A DNA stretch of 20,738 nucleotides from a virus. The notes beneath the pieces are model-generated. The model had not been told where the DNA came from. It worked only from the letters and a program-made list of their open reading frames with translations, and searched no databases. A program made the position numbers and the translations under genes. Location: positions 1 through 20,738 of IMG/VR virus record IMGVR_UViG_3300043449_001742; one strand, 5' to 3'. This document shows, in pieces, positions 12,420 through 17,398 of the stretch (positions are counted from its first letter, which is position 1; every line of letters starts with the position of its first letter).

Positions 12420-12611
12420 ATGACCCTCACCGCCGCCGCCGTCATCGAAGAGATCAAGGGCCAGATCGAGGCCCTCCGCTCCGCCGGGGCCGAAGGCGAA
12501 GCCGCTCTGTTCGATTCCGATCTGTTCGTGGCAGGTGATGACCTGCGCGAGCTGCTCATGCTCCGCGAGAGCCTGGACGAATGCCTCTGCCCCGCTTCCG
12601 ACTGCTTCTGA
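12420..12611 (+). CDS. Small acidic helical protein
   Basis: A 63-residue acidic protein (MTLTAAAVIEEIKGQIEALRSAGAEGEAALFDSDLFVAGDDLRELLMLRESLDECLCPASDCF), largely helical, ending in three Cys (CLC...DC). It is the first gene of the unit behind copy H, 17 nt after the leader hairpin in a C/A-rich leader. Function unknown. Confidence 0.65.
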   Translation: MTLTAAAVIEEIKGQIEALRSAGAEGEAALFDSDLFVAGDDLRELLMLRESLDECLCPASDCF

Positions 12612-12615
12612 TCCG

Positions 12616-12807
12616 ATGACCCGCACCGCCTACCGCATCGACGCCATCACCGCCTCCCGCATCCGGGGCAAGGTCTACCGCTCCACCGAGACCCTGGTGG
12701 ACGGGATCGCCAAGCCCTCCGATGCCGACCGCCACCACGCCCGCCTGACCGCCGAGCGCCCGGACGCCCTGGTGGTGATCACCGCCTACGCCGTCCCGGC
12801 TGTGTGA
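12616..12807 (+). CDS. Small hypothetical protein
   Basis: A 63-residue protein (MTRTAYRIDAITASRIRGKVYRSTETLVDGIAKPSDADRHHARLTAERPDALVVITAYAVPAV), basic at the start. It begins 4 nt after the preceding stop, so it shares the transcript from copy H. Its TGA (12805-12807) lies within the first repeat of copy I. The longer reading from 12535 is out of frame with the gene upstream and is not preferred. Confidence 0.6.
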   Translation: MTRTAYRIDAITASRIRGKVYRSTETLVDGIAKPSDADRHHARLTAERPDALVVITAYAVPAV

Positions 12808-12880
12808 CGGATTGTGACAGGCCCGCCGTTGCGGGTCGCCTGGCGTCCATACTGGTTTCACCGAGGGGGAGCGATCCCCC
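12803..12880 (+). promoter_or_regulatory. Promoter module copy I
   Basis: Direct repeats TGTGACGG (12803-12810) and TGTGACAG (12813-12820) precede CATACTGGTTTCACC (-10 at 12848-12853) by 27 nt. The spacer hairpin is CCCGC/GCGGG. The leader hairpin is GGGGGA (12865-12870), GCGA, TCCCCC (12875-12880). It drives the gene at 12898 and contains the upstream stop codon. Confidence 0.85.
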
Positions 12881-12897
12881 CGCCACCGCCCCGACCA

Positions 12898-13248
12898 ATG
12901 ACCGCCACCCTGAACGCCACCTGCACCTGCCCCGTCTGCGGTGGCTCCGGCAAGCTCCCCCACTACAGCCACATCGCCAACGGTGACTGCTTCGCCTGCG
13001 GAGGCTCTGGCACGATCCGAGACCTCACCGCCTTCATTGGCGCCGAGTCCGACGTGAGCCTGGAGGTGGAGGTCATCCGGGGCGAGTTCCGGGGCGCCGT
13101 GCTCCGCTGCCGCACCTGGAAGGTGACCGGCACCTACAAGACCTGGGGCCGCGACCGCTGGGTGCGGGAGATCACCGACGCCGACGAGGCCCGCCGGATC
13201 TGGCGCGACGCCAAGCGCCTGGGGATCGAGACCAGCCTGTTCGACTGA
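12898..13248 (+). CDS. DnaJ-type zinc-finger protein
   Basis: A 116-residue protein with two CxxCxGxG motifs near the start (CPVCGGSGKL and CFACGGSGTI), the zinc-binding type of DnaJ, but with only two repeats and no J domain. The rest is beta-rich (SLEVEVIRGEFRGAVLRCRTWKVTGTYKTWGRDRWVREITDADEARRIWRDAKRLGIET). Small phage proteins with such motifs are frequent and of unknown role. It is the last + strand gene before int, behind copy I and followed by a terminator. Confidence 0.75.
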   Translation: MTATLNATCTCPVCGGSGKLPHYSHIANGDCFACGGSGTIRDLTAFIGAESDVSLEVEVIRGEFRGAVLRCRTWKVTGTYKTWGRDRWVREITDADEARRIWRDAKRLGIETSLFD

Positions 13249-13262
13249 GCCCAGACATGCGG

Positions 13263-13290
13263 ACGCCCTGGTTGTGAGCCAGGGCGTTTT
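13263..13290 (+). terminator. Rho-independent terminator of early cluster
   Basis: ACGCCCTGG (13263-13271) pairs with CCAGGGCGT (13279-13287) and is followed by TTT. It starts 14 nt after the stop of the last early gene and separates the cluster from the integrase region. Confidence 0.85.
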
Positions 13291-13313
13291 GGTGTGGGGA
13301 CGGTGTGGGGACG
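13291..13313 (+). repeat. Direct repeats, possible integrase arm sites
   Basis: GGTGTGGGGACG occurs at 13291-13302 and 13302-13313 (period 11). A third copy, GGTGTGGGGACA, is at 13499-13510. G-rich repeats of this kind near DUF4102-type integrase genes are often arm-type sites, which is my inference here. Confidence 0.45.
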
Positions 13314-13331
13314 GGTTTTCGGGGTTCCCCT

Positions 13332-13354
13332 AAGCCCTTGGAATCACAGGGCTT
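13332..13354. other. Candidate attP core (7-bp inverted repeat)
   Basis: AAGCCCT (13332-13338) and AGGGCTT (13348-13354) are perfect inverted arms around nine bases (TGGAATCAC). The geometry fits a tyrosine-recombinase core site, between the G-rich direct repeats on both sides. It could also be a second weak terminator. The host partner site is not in the window. Confidence 0.4.
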
Positions 13355-13440
13355 TCTGGCCTCGGTTACTTTATCTTGGTGCAAGCCTCAAGGGTTCCCG
13401 GGACATACCTAGAGCCTTGTTTTATCAAGAGAATCCTGCG

Positions 13441-13469
13441 TTGACCTTACCGGAGCTTTCCGCTACACC
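13441..13469 (+). promoter_or_regulatory. int: Candidate integrase promoter
   Basis: TTGACC (13441-13446) and TACACC (13464-13469) are 17 bp apart. The -10 overlaps the left arm of the large inverted repeat, so a protein bound there could repress int. Confidence 0.45.
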
Positions 13470-13507
13470 CCACACCATCCCCACGCATTTGTGGGGTGGG
13501 TGTGGGG
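13468..13507 (+). repeat. 17-bp inverted repeat before int
   Basis: CCCCACACCATCCCCAC (13468-13484) and GTGGGGTGGGTGTGGGG (13491-13507) pair at 15 of 17 positions around GCATTT. The right arm contains the only Shine-Dalgarno-like GGGGA before int, so the RNA hairpin could mask it. As DNA it could be an arm site or operator. Confidence 0.65.
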
Positions 13508-13517
13508 ACAGAAAACC

Positions 13518-14684
13518 ATGAAACTGACCAAGACCGTCGTCGATTCAGCAGCCCCCAAGGGCTCAAGCTACAGGCTCAGCGACAGCCTGGTGCCAGGCCT
13601 CTGCCTGGTGGTGACCCCGACCGGGCACCGCGCCTATCACCTCCGCCACCGCGTCGATGGCCGCCTGCGCGAGATGAAGCTGGGCACCCCGGTGGAGTTG
13701 ACCCCGGATGATGCCCGCCGCCTGGCGCGTGATGGGCTGGCCCGGGTGCGTGAGGGTGGCGACCCGTTGCACGAGCGCCAGCAGCGGCGCGAGGCGCCCA
13801 CCGGCCAGGACCTCTACGAACGCCACAAGCTCGCCCGCCAGGCGAAGCCCGGTTGGGTGACAGAGGACTTCGTGTGGAAGGGCCACCTGCTGCCCAAGTT
13901 CGGCAAGATCCAGGTCGTCCGCATCACGACGCCGATGGTGCAGGAGTTCTACGACCGCTCCGGCCGCCGCCCCGTGGTCCGCGCCGCTGTCGTGCAGCTG
14001 GCCCGTGCCATCCGCATGAGCGAGCGGTGGGGCTGGTGGGGCGACGGCAAGGTGCCGCGCCCATGCCTGGGCGTTGACCTGGACCCCAGGGTCGAGCGCG
14101 AGCGTTACCTCACCACCGACGAGCTGGTGCGGCTGCGCGAGGCGTTGCTCCGCTGGGAGGTCGATGGCACCGGCACCCGCTGGCGGTTTGCCCAGCTGAT
14201 CCGCCTGCTGCTGCTCACCGGCTGCCGGCTGCGCGAGATCAACCACGCCCGCTGGACCTGGATCGACTGGGCCGGGAGCCGGCTCATCATCCCGCCCGCC
14301 CACCACAAGACCGGACGCCGCACCGGCAAGAGCCGCCGCGTGCTGCTGGTGCCCCGGGCCATGGAGATCCTGGAGGCGCTGCGCCGCCAGCAGCCCCTCA
14401 GCGGTGGCGACTGGGTGATCGCCGGGTCCAAGCCCGGCCACCCACTCACCGGCTACCACTCGCTCTGGAAGAAGCTGCGCGACGAGGTGGGCCTGGTGGA
14501 CTTCCGGCCCCACGACCTACGCCACTCCTTCGCCAGCTACGGGCTCAGCTCAGGGCACGGCCTGGACGTGGTGGGCCAGCTGCTGGGCCACGTCAGCCTG
14601 CAAAGCACCCGCCGCTACGCCCACCTGGTCGAGGACTCAGCGCGTGCTGCGGTCGCCCGGATCGAGCGTGAGGTGGGGGTCTGA
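13518..14684 (+). CDS. int: Tyrosine-type integrase
   Basis: Site-specific recombinase for integration and excision. The 388-residue product begins MKLTKTVVDSAAPKGSSYRLSDSLVPGLCLVVTPTGHRAYHLRHRVDGRLREMKLG, the DUF4102-like arm-binding N-terminal domain. A core-binding SAM-like domain follows at about 95-190. The catalytic domain is complete: R237 (TGCRLREI), K264 (HHKTGRR region), H332 and R335 (PHDLRHSF), H358 (LLGHVS) and Y367 (RRYAHLV). I chose ATG 13518 because homology begins there; the frame is open back to 13491 through the repeat. It stops 1 nt before the stop of the convergent endolysin gene, with no terminator between, so the two transcripts may overlap. Confidence 0.95.
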   Translation: MKLTKTVVDSAAPKGSSYRLSDSLVPGLCLVVTPTGHRAYHLRHRVDGRLREMKLGTPVELTPDDARRLARDGLARVREGGDPLHERQQRREAPTGQDLYERHKLARQAKPGWVTEDFVWKGHLLPKFGKIQVVRITTPMVQEFYDRSGRRPVVRAAVVQLARAIRMSERWGWWGDGKVPRPCLGVDLDPRVERERYLTTDELVRLREALLRWEVDGTGTRWRFAQLIRLLLLTGCRLREINHARWTWIDWAGSRLIIPPAHHKTGRRTGKSRRVLLVPRAMEILEALRRQQPLSGGDWVIAGSKPGHPLTGYHSLWKKLRDEVGLVDFRPHDLRHSFASYGLSSGHGLDVVGQLLGHVSLQSTRRYAHLVEDSARAAVARIEREVGV

Positions 14685-14685
14685 G

Positions 14686-15087
14686 CTAGGCCTTGCCGGT
14701 GGCCATCATGCGGCTCAGCCGGTGGGCCCTGGCGCCCACCTGGCGGGCCCACTTGCTGTCCAGCATCATGGCAGCGGCCCGCTGATAGTCGCCGGCCCGG
14801 ATGGTGGCCAGCGTGTTGCGGAAGCCCAGGAGCCCGCCGACGCCCAGGTTGAAGGCCATGTCGAGCAGCACCCGCTGGCGCACCTCGTCCAGCTGCTCGA
14901 CCCAGGGGATGGCCAGGGACAGCTCACGCCAATGGTGGTCGATGTCGTTGCCCAGCAGGTAGGCCGACTCCTGGGCGGTGATGCCCCGGTCTTCCAGGTT
15001 GCGGCCGACCCCAATGGTGAGCTTGCCGGCGGTGCAGCGGTAGGGCTTGAGCCGCTCCCCCTCATGGAGGCGGAGCTGGCTGATCAT
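14686..15087 (-). CDS. Endolysin, GH24 lysozyme
   Basis: Muramidase that cuts peptidoglycan at lysis. The 133-residue protein starts MISQLRLHEGERLKPYRCTAGKLTIGVGRNLEDRGI and has the E-8aa-C-5aa-T triad (E9, C18, T24) known for a subgroup of phage lysozymes, in place of the T4 E-D-T. The LLLDMAFNLGVGGLLGF and SKWARQVGARAHRLSRMM blocks of T4-type lysozymes follow. I chose ATG 15087, 10 nt after the upstream stop; the longer reading from 15318 crosses another gene. There is no signal peptide, so a holin or similar is needed. Confidence 0.9.
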   Translation of the reverse strand: MISQLRLHEGERLKPYRCTAGKLTIGVGRNLEDRGITAQESAYLLGNDIDHHWRELSLAIPWVEQLDEVRQRVLLDMAFNLGVGGLLGFRNTLATIRAGDYQRAAAMMLDSKWARQVGARAHRLSRMMATGKA

Positions 15088-15097
15088 TGCGTCGCGG

Positions 15098-15301
15098 TCA
15101 ATCCCTGCGCCAGGGCGCGTGGATTGAGATGGGGCCACCGAGGTCACGGCTGGCTCCGGTTTGGATGGTTTCGTCAATCGGTTCCTCGATGATGATTGGC
15201 TGGGCTGGCGGGTCAATCTGTTCTTGCGCAGCCTTGAAGCGATCCACCTCAGCATCAATGCGCGGCCCAAGCGTTGCGTGAAACTTTTTGGACGCCACCA
15301 T
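15098..15301 (-). CDS. Small hypothetical lysis-region protein
   Basis: A 67-residue protein (MVASKKFHATLGPRIDAEVDRFKAAQEQIDPPAQPIIIEEPIDETIQTGASRDLGGPISIHAPWRRD), mostly helical at the start with a Pro-rich acidic middle and no membrane segment. It lies just upstream of the endolysin gene, 10 nt from its ATG. Weak Shine-Dalgarno. Composition here is somewhat less G+C-rich. Function unknown; an endolysin accessory or spanin-like role has no support in the sequence. Confidence 0.55.
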   Translation of the reverse strand: MVASKKFHATLGPRIDAEVDRFKAAQEQIDPPAQPIIIEEPIDETIQTGASRDLGGPISIHAPWRRD

Positions 15302-15366
15302 TCGTCGCAGTTCTTCATCCGCTGATCGGGTGGAGAACCGCAGCAGCCAGGTGCCGCCCGGTGCAG

Positions 15367-15507
15367 TCAGACCTTTTTTGTTTTGATCAGGTTCAGGATC
15401 TGTAAGACGAGCTGCACGATGCTGTTGCTTTTCAGCGGGCTCAGAGCGATTAGCTCAGAGGCTGCTGCAACCACGATCCAGAAACCGGGATGGCTGAGAA
15501 TGTCCAT
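15367..15507 (-). CDS. Small membrane protein, holin candidate
   Basis: A 46-residue protein: MDILSHPGFWIVVAAASELIALSPLKSNSIVQLVLQILNLIKTKKV. Residues 8-23 form a hydrophobic helix, a second amphipathic helix follows (SIVQLVLQILNLI), and the C-terminus is basic (KTKK). I recall similar tiny proteins (ASELIG...LKSNSIVQLVL) in Synechococcus-type genomes and phages. Location between the C39-like peptidase and the endolysin makes it a holin candidate. The 65-nt gap to the next gene downstream shows nothing. Confidence 0.6.
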   Translation of the reverse strand: MDILSHPGFWIVVAAASELIALSPLKSNSIVQLVLQILNLIKTKKV

Positions 15508-15527
15508 GGGGTGCACGGTGATGCTCC

Positions 15528-16229
15528 TTAAAGGTTAGCGATGATGGCCCAGCCGGAGCCAGGCCCTTCGACCATCCACCTGGGGCCGAAGTTCTTGCGA
15601 GAGTACCGGAGCCGGGCGCCCCAGTTGTTGAGGTAGCCGCCCTGCGCCAGGTTGATCTCCCCGAACGGGTCATGCACCACCAGGGCGTCGGCGGTGTAGC
15701 CGATGGCGCAGAGCCAGTGGCCACCGCCGCCGGGCTTCGCTGCTGAGCCGTGGTGCAGGAAGCCCAGGGGCACCGGGATGCCCTTGTCGATCTGCTGCTC
15801 CACCGTGGCCCAGGAGGCTTTCTGGGTGAAGCTGGCTTTGATGCCGTAGCTCGCCAGTGCCCGTATCTGGGCCTGGGCGTCGGTGGTGTCGCCGTAGCGC
15901 AGCACCCGGCCCAGATAGGCGTCGTCGCCGTTAGGGCCGGCCAGGGTGCCGGGCTTGCGGGTTTCCAGCAGCATGGCGCAGCTGGAGCTGAAGCACATCC
16001 GCAGCGCATGGCGCGTCTCGCTGTCGCGCTGGCTGTAGTAGGGCACCTGGAGCGGGTTGGACTTGGTGCGGGGCTGCTCTTGCTTGCCGGCCGCCTTCCA
16101 GGTCTCGACCCAGGCGCTGTCAGGTTTCTTGAGGCTGTCGGGCACCGCCTGCCACAGCTGGGTGATGGCGGCCCGTTGATGGGGCAGATCCTTCCAGTGC
16201 TGGAAGTAGGGGATCAGGTCATTGACCAC
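15528..16229 (-). CDS. C39-like cysteine peptidase, lysis or tail-associated
   Basis: A 233-residue protein of the peptidase C39-like (papain-fold) type. An N-terminal helical part (about 1-58) is followed by LQVPYYSQRDSETRHALRMCFSSSCAMLLE with nucleophile C84, GGGGHWLCAIGY with H171 and VVHDPFGE with D187, the Cys-His-Asp triad. Phage versions probably cut peptidoglycan cross-links during entry or lysis. The GTG start lies inside the 3' end of the upstream coiled-coil gene (11-nt overlap), so the two are coupled. It sits 20 nt before the small membrane protein, in the lysis block. Confidence 0.8.
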   Translation of the reverse strand: MVNDLIPYFQHWKDLPHQRAAITQLWQAVPDSLKKPDSAWVETWKAAGKQEQPRTKSNPLQVPYYSQRDSETRHALRMCFSSSCAMLLETRKPGTLAGPNGDDAYLGRVLRYGDTTDAQAQIRALASYGIKASFTQKASWATVEQQIDKGIPVPLGFLHHGSAAKPGGGGHWLCAIGYTADALVVHDPFGEINLAQGGYLNNWGARLRYSRKNFGPRWMVEGPGSGWAIIANL

Positions 16230-16488
16230 CAGGCCTGGCCTCCACAGCGGCGGGCTGTGGGAAGTGTAGGCGGGGTGCTGCGGCGGTGACCAGCAGGGGG
16301 ATGATGACGGAGCAGGCCAGGGCGATGCCGGCCCACTTGGCCATGCTCCTTTCCAAGGTGCTGATCCGGTCGAAGGCCGACGAGATGTCGGTGTGCTTCT
16401 GGAGCAGGGTCTGGCTCATGGTGTCGAGCTTGCCCTCCAGGATGCCCAGCGCACGATAGATGTCAACGTGCGAAACCTCATCAGCCAT
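16219..16488 (-). CDS. Coiled-coil protein with C-terminal membrane segment (XhlA-like)
   Basis: An 89-residue protein: ADEVSHVDIYRALGILEGKLDTMSQTLLQKHTDISSAFDRISTLERSMAKWAGIALACSVIIPLLVTAAAPRL. An N-terminal heptad-like coiled coil is followed by one membrane segment (about residues 52-70), the plan of the haemolysin XhlA-type proteins that assist holins. GGGGAG sits 7 nt before the ATG at 16488, which decides that start over 16506. It overlaps the peptidase gene. A role in lysis with the C39-like peptidase is inferred from plan and place. Confidence 0.7.
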   Translation of the reverse strand: MADEVSHVDIYRALGILEGKLDTMSQTLLQKHTDISSAFDRISTLERSMAKWAGIALACSVIIPLLVTAAAPRLHFPQPAAVEARPGGQ

Positions 16489-16514
16489 TCTGATGCTCCC
16501 CATCACTTGCCATG

Positions 16515-16655
16515 CTAGCCGCGACCTTGGCCACGGAGTTTTTTTCGTCCTCGCCGCCGGGGCCGGGAGCGCAGTCCCTGGCCCTGGGAGGTGGTCTTGG
16601 GCGGACCGGGCTGGTGTTCGATCCGCGTGGCGCCGGTCTTAGCCCTGACCGCCAT
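16515..16655 (-). CDS. Small very basic protein
   Basis: A 46-residue protein: MAVRAKTGATRIEHQPGPPKTTSQGQGLRSRPRRRGRKKLRGQGRG. It is Arg/Lys/Gly-rich with a duplicated GQG motif. I recall small basic proteins ending in YRGQG-type motifs in cyanophage structural regions. It overlaps the preceding gene by 17 nt in another frame and ends 26 nt before the next ATG, filling an otherwise empty 150-nt gap. This and the resemblance support it as a real gene. It might bind DNA or be packed in the virion. Confidence 0.65.
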   Translation of the reverse strand: MAVRAKTGATRIEHQPGPPKTTSQGQGLRSRPRRRGRKKLRGQGRG

Positions 16656-16806
16656 CTTCCTGCTGCTCGGGGAGGGTGACTTCAGCAGCATTGAGGAAGG
16701 CCATCAACGCACCAGCGGACTGCTGGGACAAGAGCTGGCTGTTGGTGGCGCGTGCGGAGGCGTAGGCCTCGATCAGCTGGATGAGGTGCTGCTTGGCTTC
16801 GTTCAT
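16639..16806 (-). CDS. Small hypothetical helical protein
   Basis: A 55-residue protein (MNEAKQHLIQLIEAYASARATNSQLLSQQSAGALMAFLNAAEVTLPEQQEDGGQG), helical, with a Gln/Ser-rich middle and acidic tail. Its ATG overlaps the previous stop by 1 nt (TGATG); the longer reading from 16851 lies within the upstream gene. Function unknown. Confidence 0.6.
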   Translation of the reverse strand: MNEAKQHLIQLIEAYASARATNSQLLSQQSAGALMAFLNAAEVTLPEQQEDGGQG

Positions 16807-17078
16807 CAGGAACCTGTGTAGGGGCTGGGGCCAAGGAGGTCGGTGGGCCACAGCGCTTTGAGGGCGGTGGCGGACTTGGCCTGGTTGATTTTGGGGTCTG
16901 CGGGCAAATCACGCAAGGCCTGCTTGGCCGCAACGATGGCGGCGGTGTTGGCCTGTGCGCCTTTCTCCAGCTCGCGCTGGAAGGTGGTGTCCAGCTCCGC
17001 CAGCTTGGGTGCGCGGGCTTCACGGAGCTTGGCCCGGTGGATGTCACGGGCCTTGGTCATGTTGATGGTGACTTTCAT
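16806..17078 (-). CDS. Phage tail-associated small protein
   Basis: A 90-residue helical protein (MKVTINMTKARDIHRAKLREARAPKLAELDTTFQRELEKGAQANTAAIVAAKQALRDLPADPKINQAKSATALKALWPTDLLGPSPYTGS). The KAR.IHR..LR.AR...LA.LD..F...LE pattern with KQALRDL and LKALWP is common in genes following phage tail fibres, where it is usually unannotated or called tail-assembly related. It overlaps its upstream neighbour by ATGA and the next gene by 1 nt. Confidence 0.7.
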   Translation of the reverse strand: MKVTINMTKARDIHRAKLREARAPKLAELDTTFQRELEKGAQANTAAIVAAKQALRDLPADPKINQAKSATALKALWPTDLLGPSPYTGS

Positions 17079-17389
17079 GGCTGAGTCTCGGGCTCGGGGA
17101 TGGGCTCGGGCACATAGCCCTCCGGCGGGCCGGGCCGACGCTCGACGGGCGGATGCGCGGCGAACCAGGCGTCCGCACCGATGCCGGTGCCGTCAGAATT
17201 GCTGAAGTCAGCTTCCCAGGCCTCAAAGAAGTCGAAGTCGGGCGGCAGGTCGGCCTCGGTGTCCACGATCAGGTAGGGCGTGCCAGCGGGCACGTCTTTC
17301 AGCGCCACATCCTCCAGCGGCAGCTCCCCGGTGGGGGTGACGTGGGCGACGGAACCGTTGGCTTGGGGGTAGATGATGGAAAGGGGCAT
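17075..17389 (-). CDS. Phage tail-region protein
   Basis: A 104-residue protein: MPLSIIYPQANGSVAHVTPTGELPLEDVALKDVPAGTPYLIVDTEADLPPDFDFFEAWEADFSNSDGTGIGADAWFAAHPPVERRPGPPEGYVPEPIPEPETQP. The IIYP...G.VA...P...L.LE..A.KDVPAG.PY.I.....LP..F.FFEAWE pattern recurs next to tail fibre genes in many siphoviruses; I infer a tail assembly or fibre-accessory role. The C-terminus is Pro/Glu-rich. It begins 9 nt after the fibre gene and overlaps the next by ATGA. Confidence 0.7.
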   Translation of the reverse strand: MPLSIIYPQANGSVAHVTPTGELPLEDVALKDVPAGTPYLIVDTEADLPPDFDFFEAWEADFSNSDGTGIGADAWFAAHPPVERRPGPPEGYVPEPIPEPETQP

Positions 17390-17398
17390 GGTGATTGC

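Noticed and set aside
4455-12820. CRISPR-like repeat array
   Set aside because: The repeats are spread over 8 kb with genes between them, each ordered before a -10 and a start codon; there are no short regular spacers.
13320-13360. tRNA fragment at the candidate att core
   Set aside because: The GGTTCCCC...GGAATCAC stretch resembles a T-arm only loosely; no cloverleaf or CCA end can be drawn.
13563-14513. 316-codon minus-strand frame opposite int
   Set aside because: The integrase frame has all catalytic residues; the opposite frame is Ala/Gly/His-rich without motifs.
15750-16289. 179-codon + strand frame opposite the C39-like gene
   Set aside because: It is antisense to a complete peptidase with triad; the product is Gly/Val/Leu-rich low complexity.
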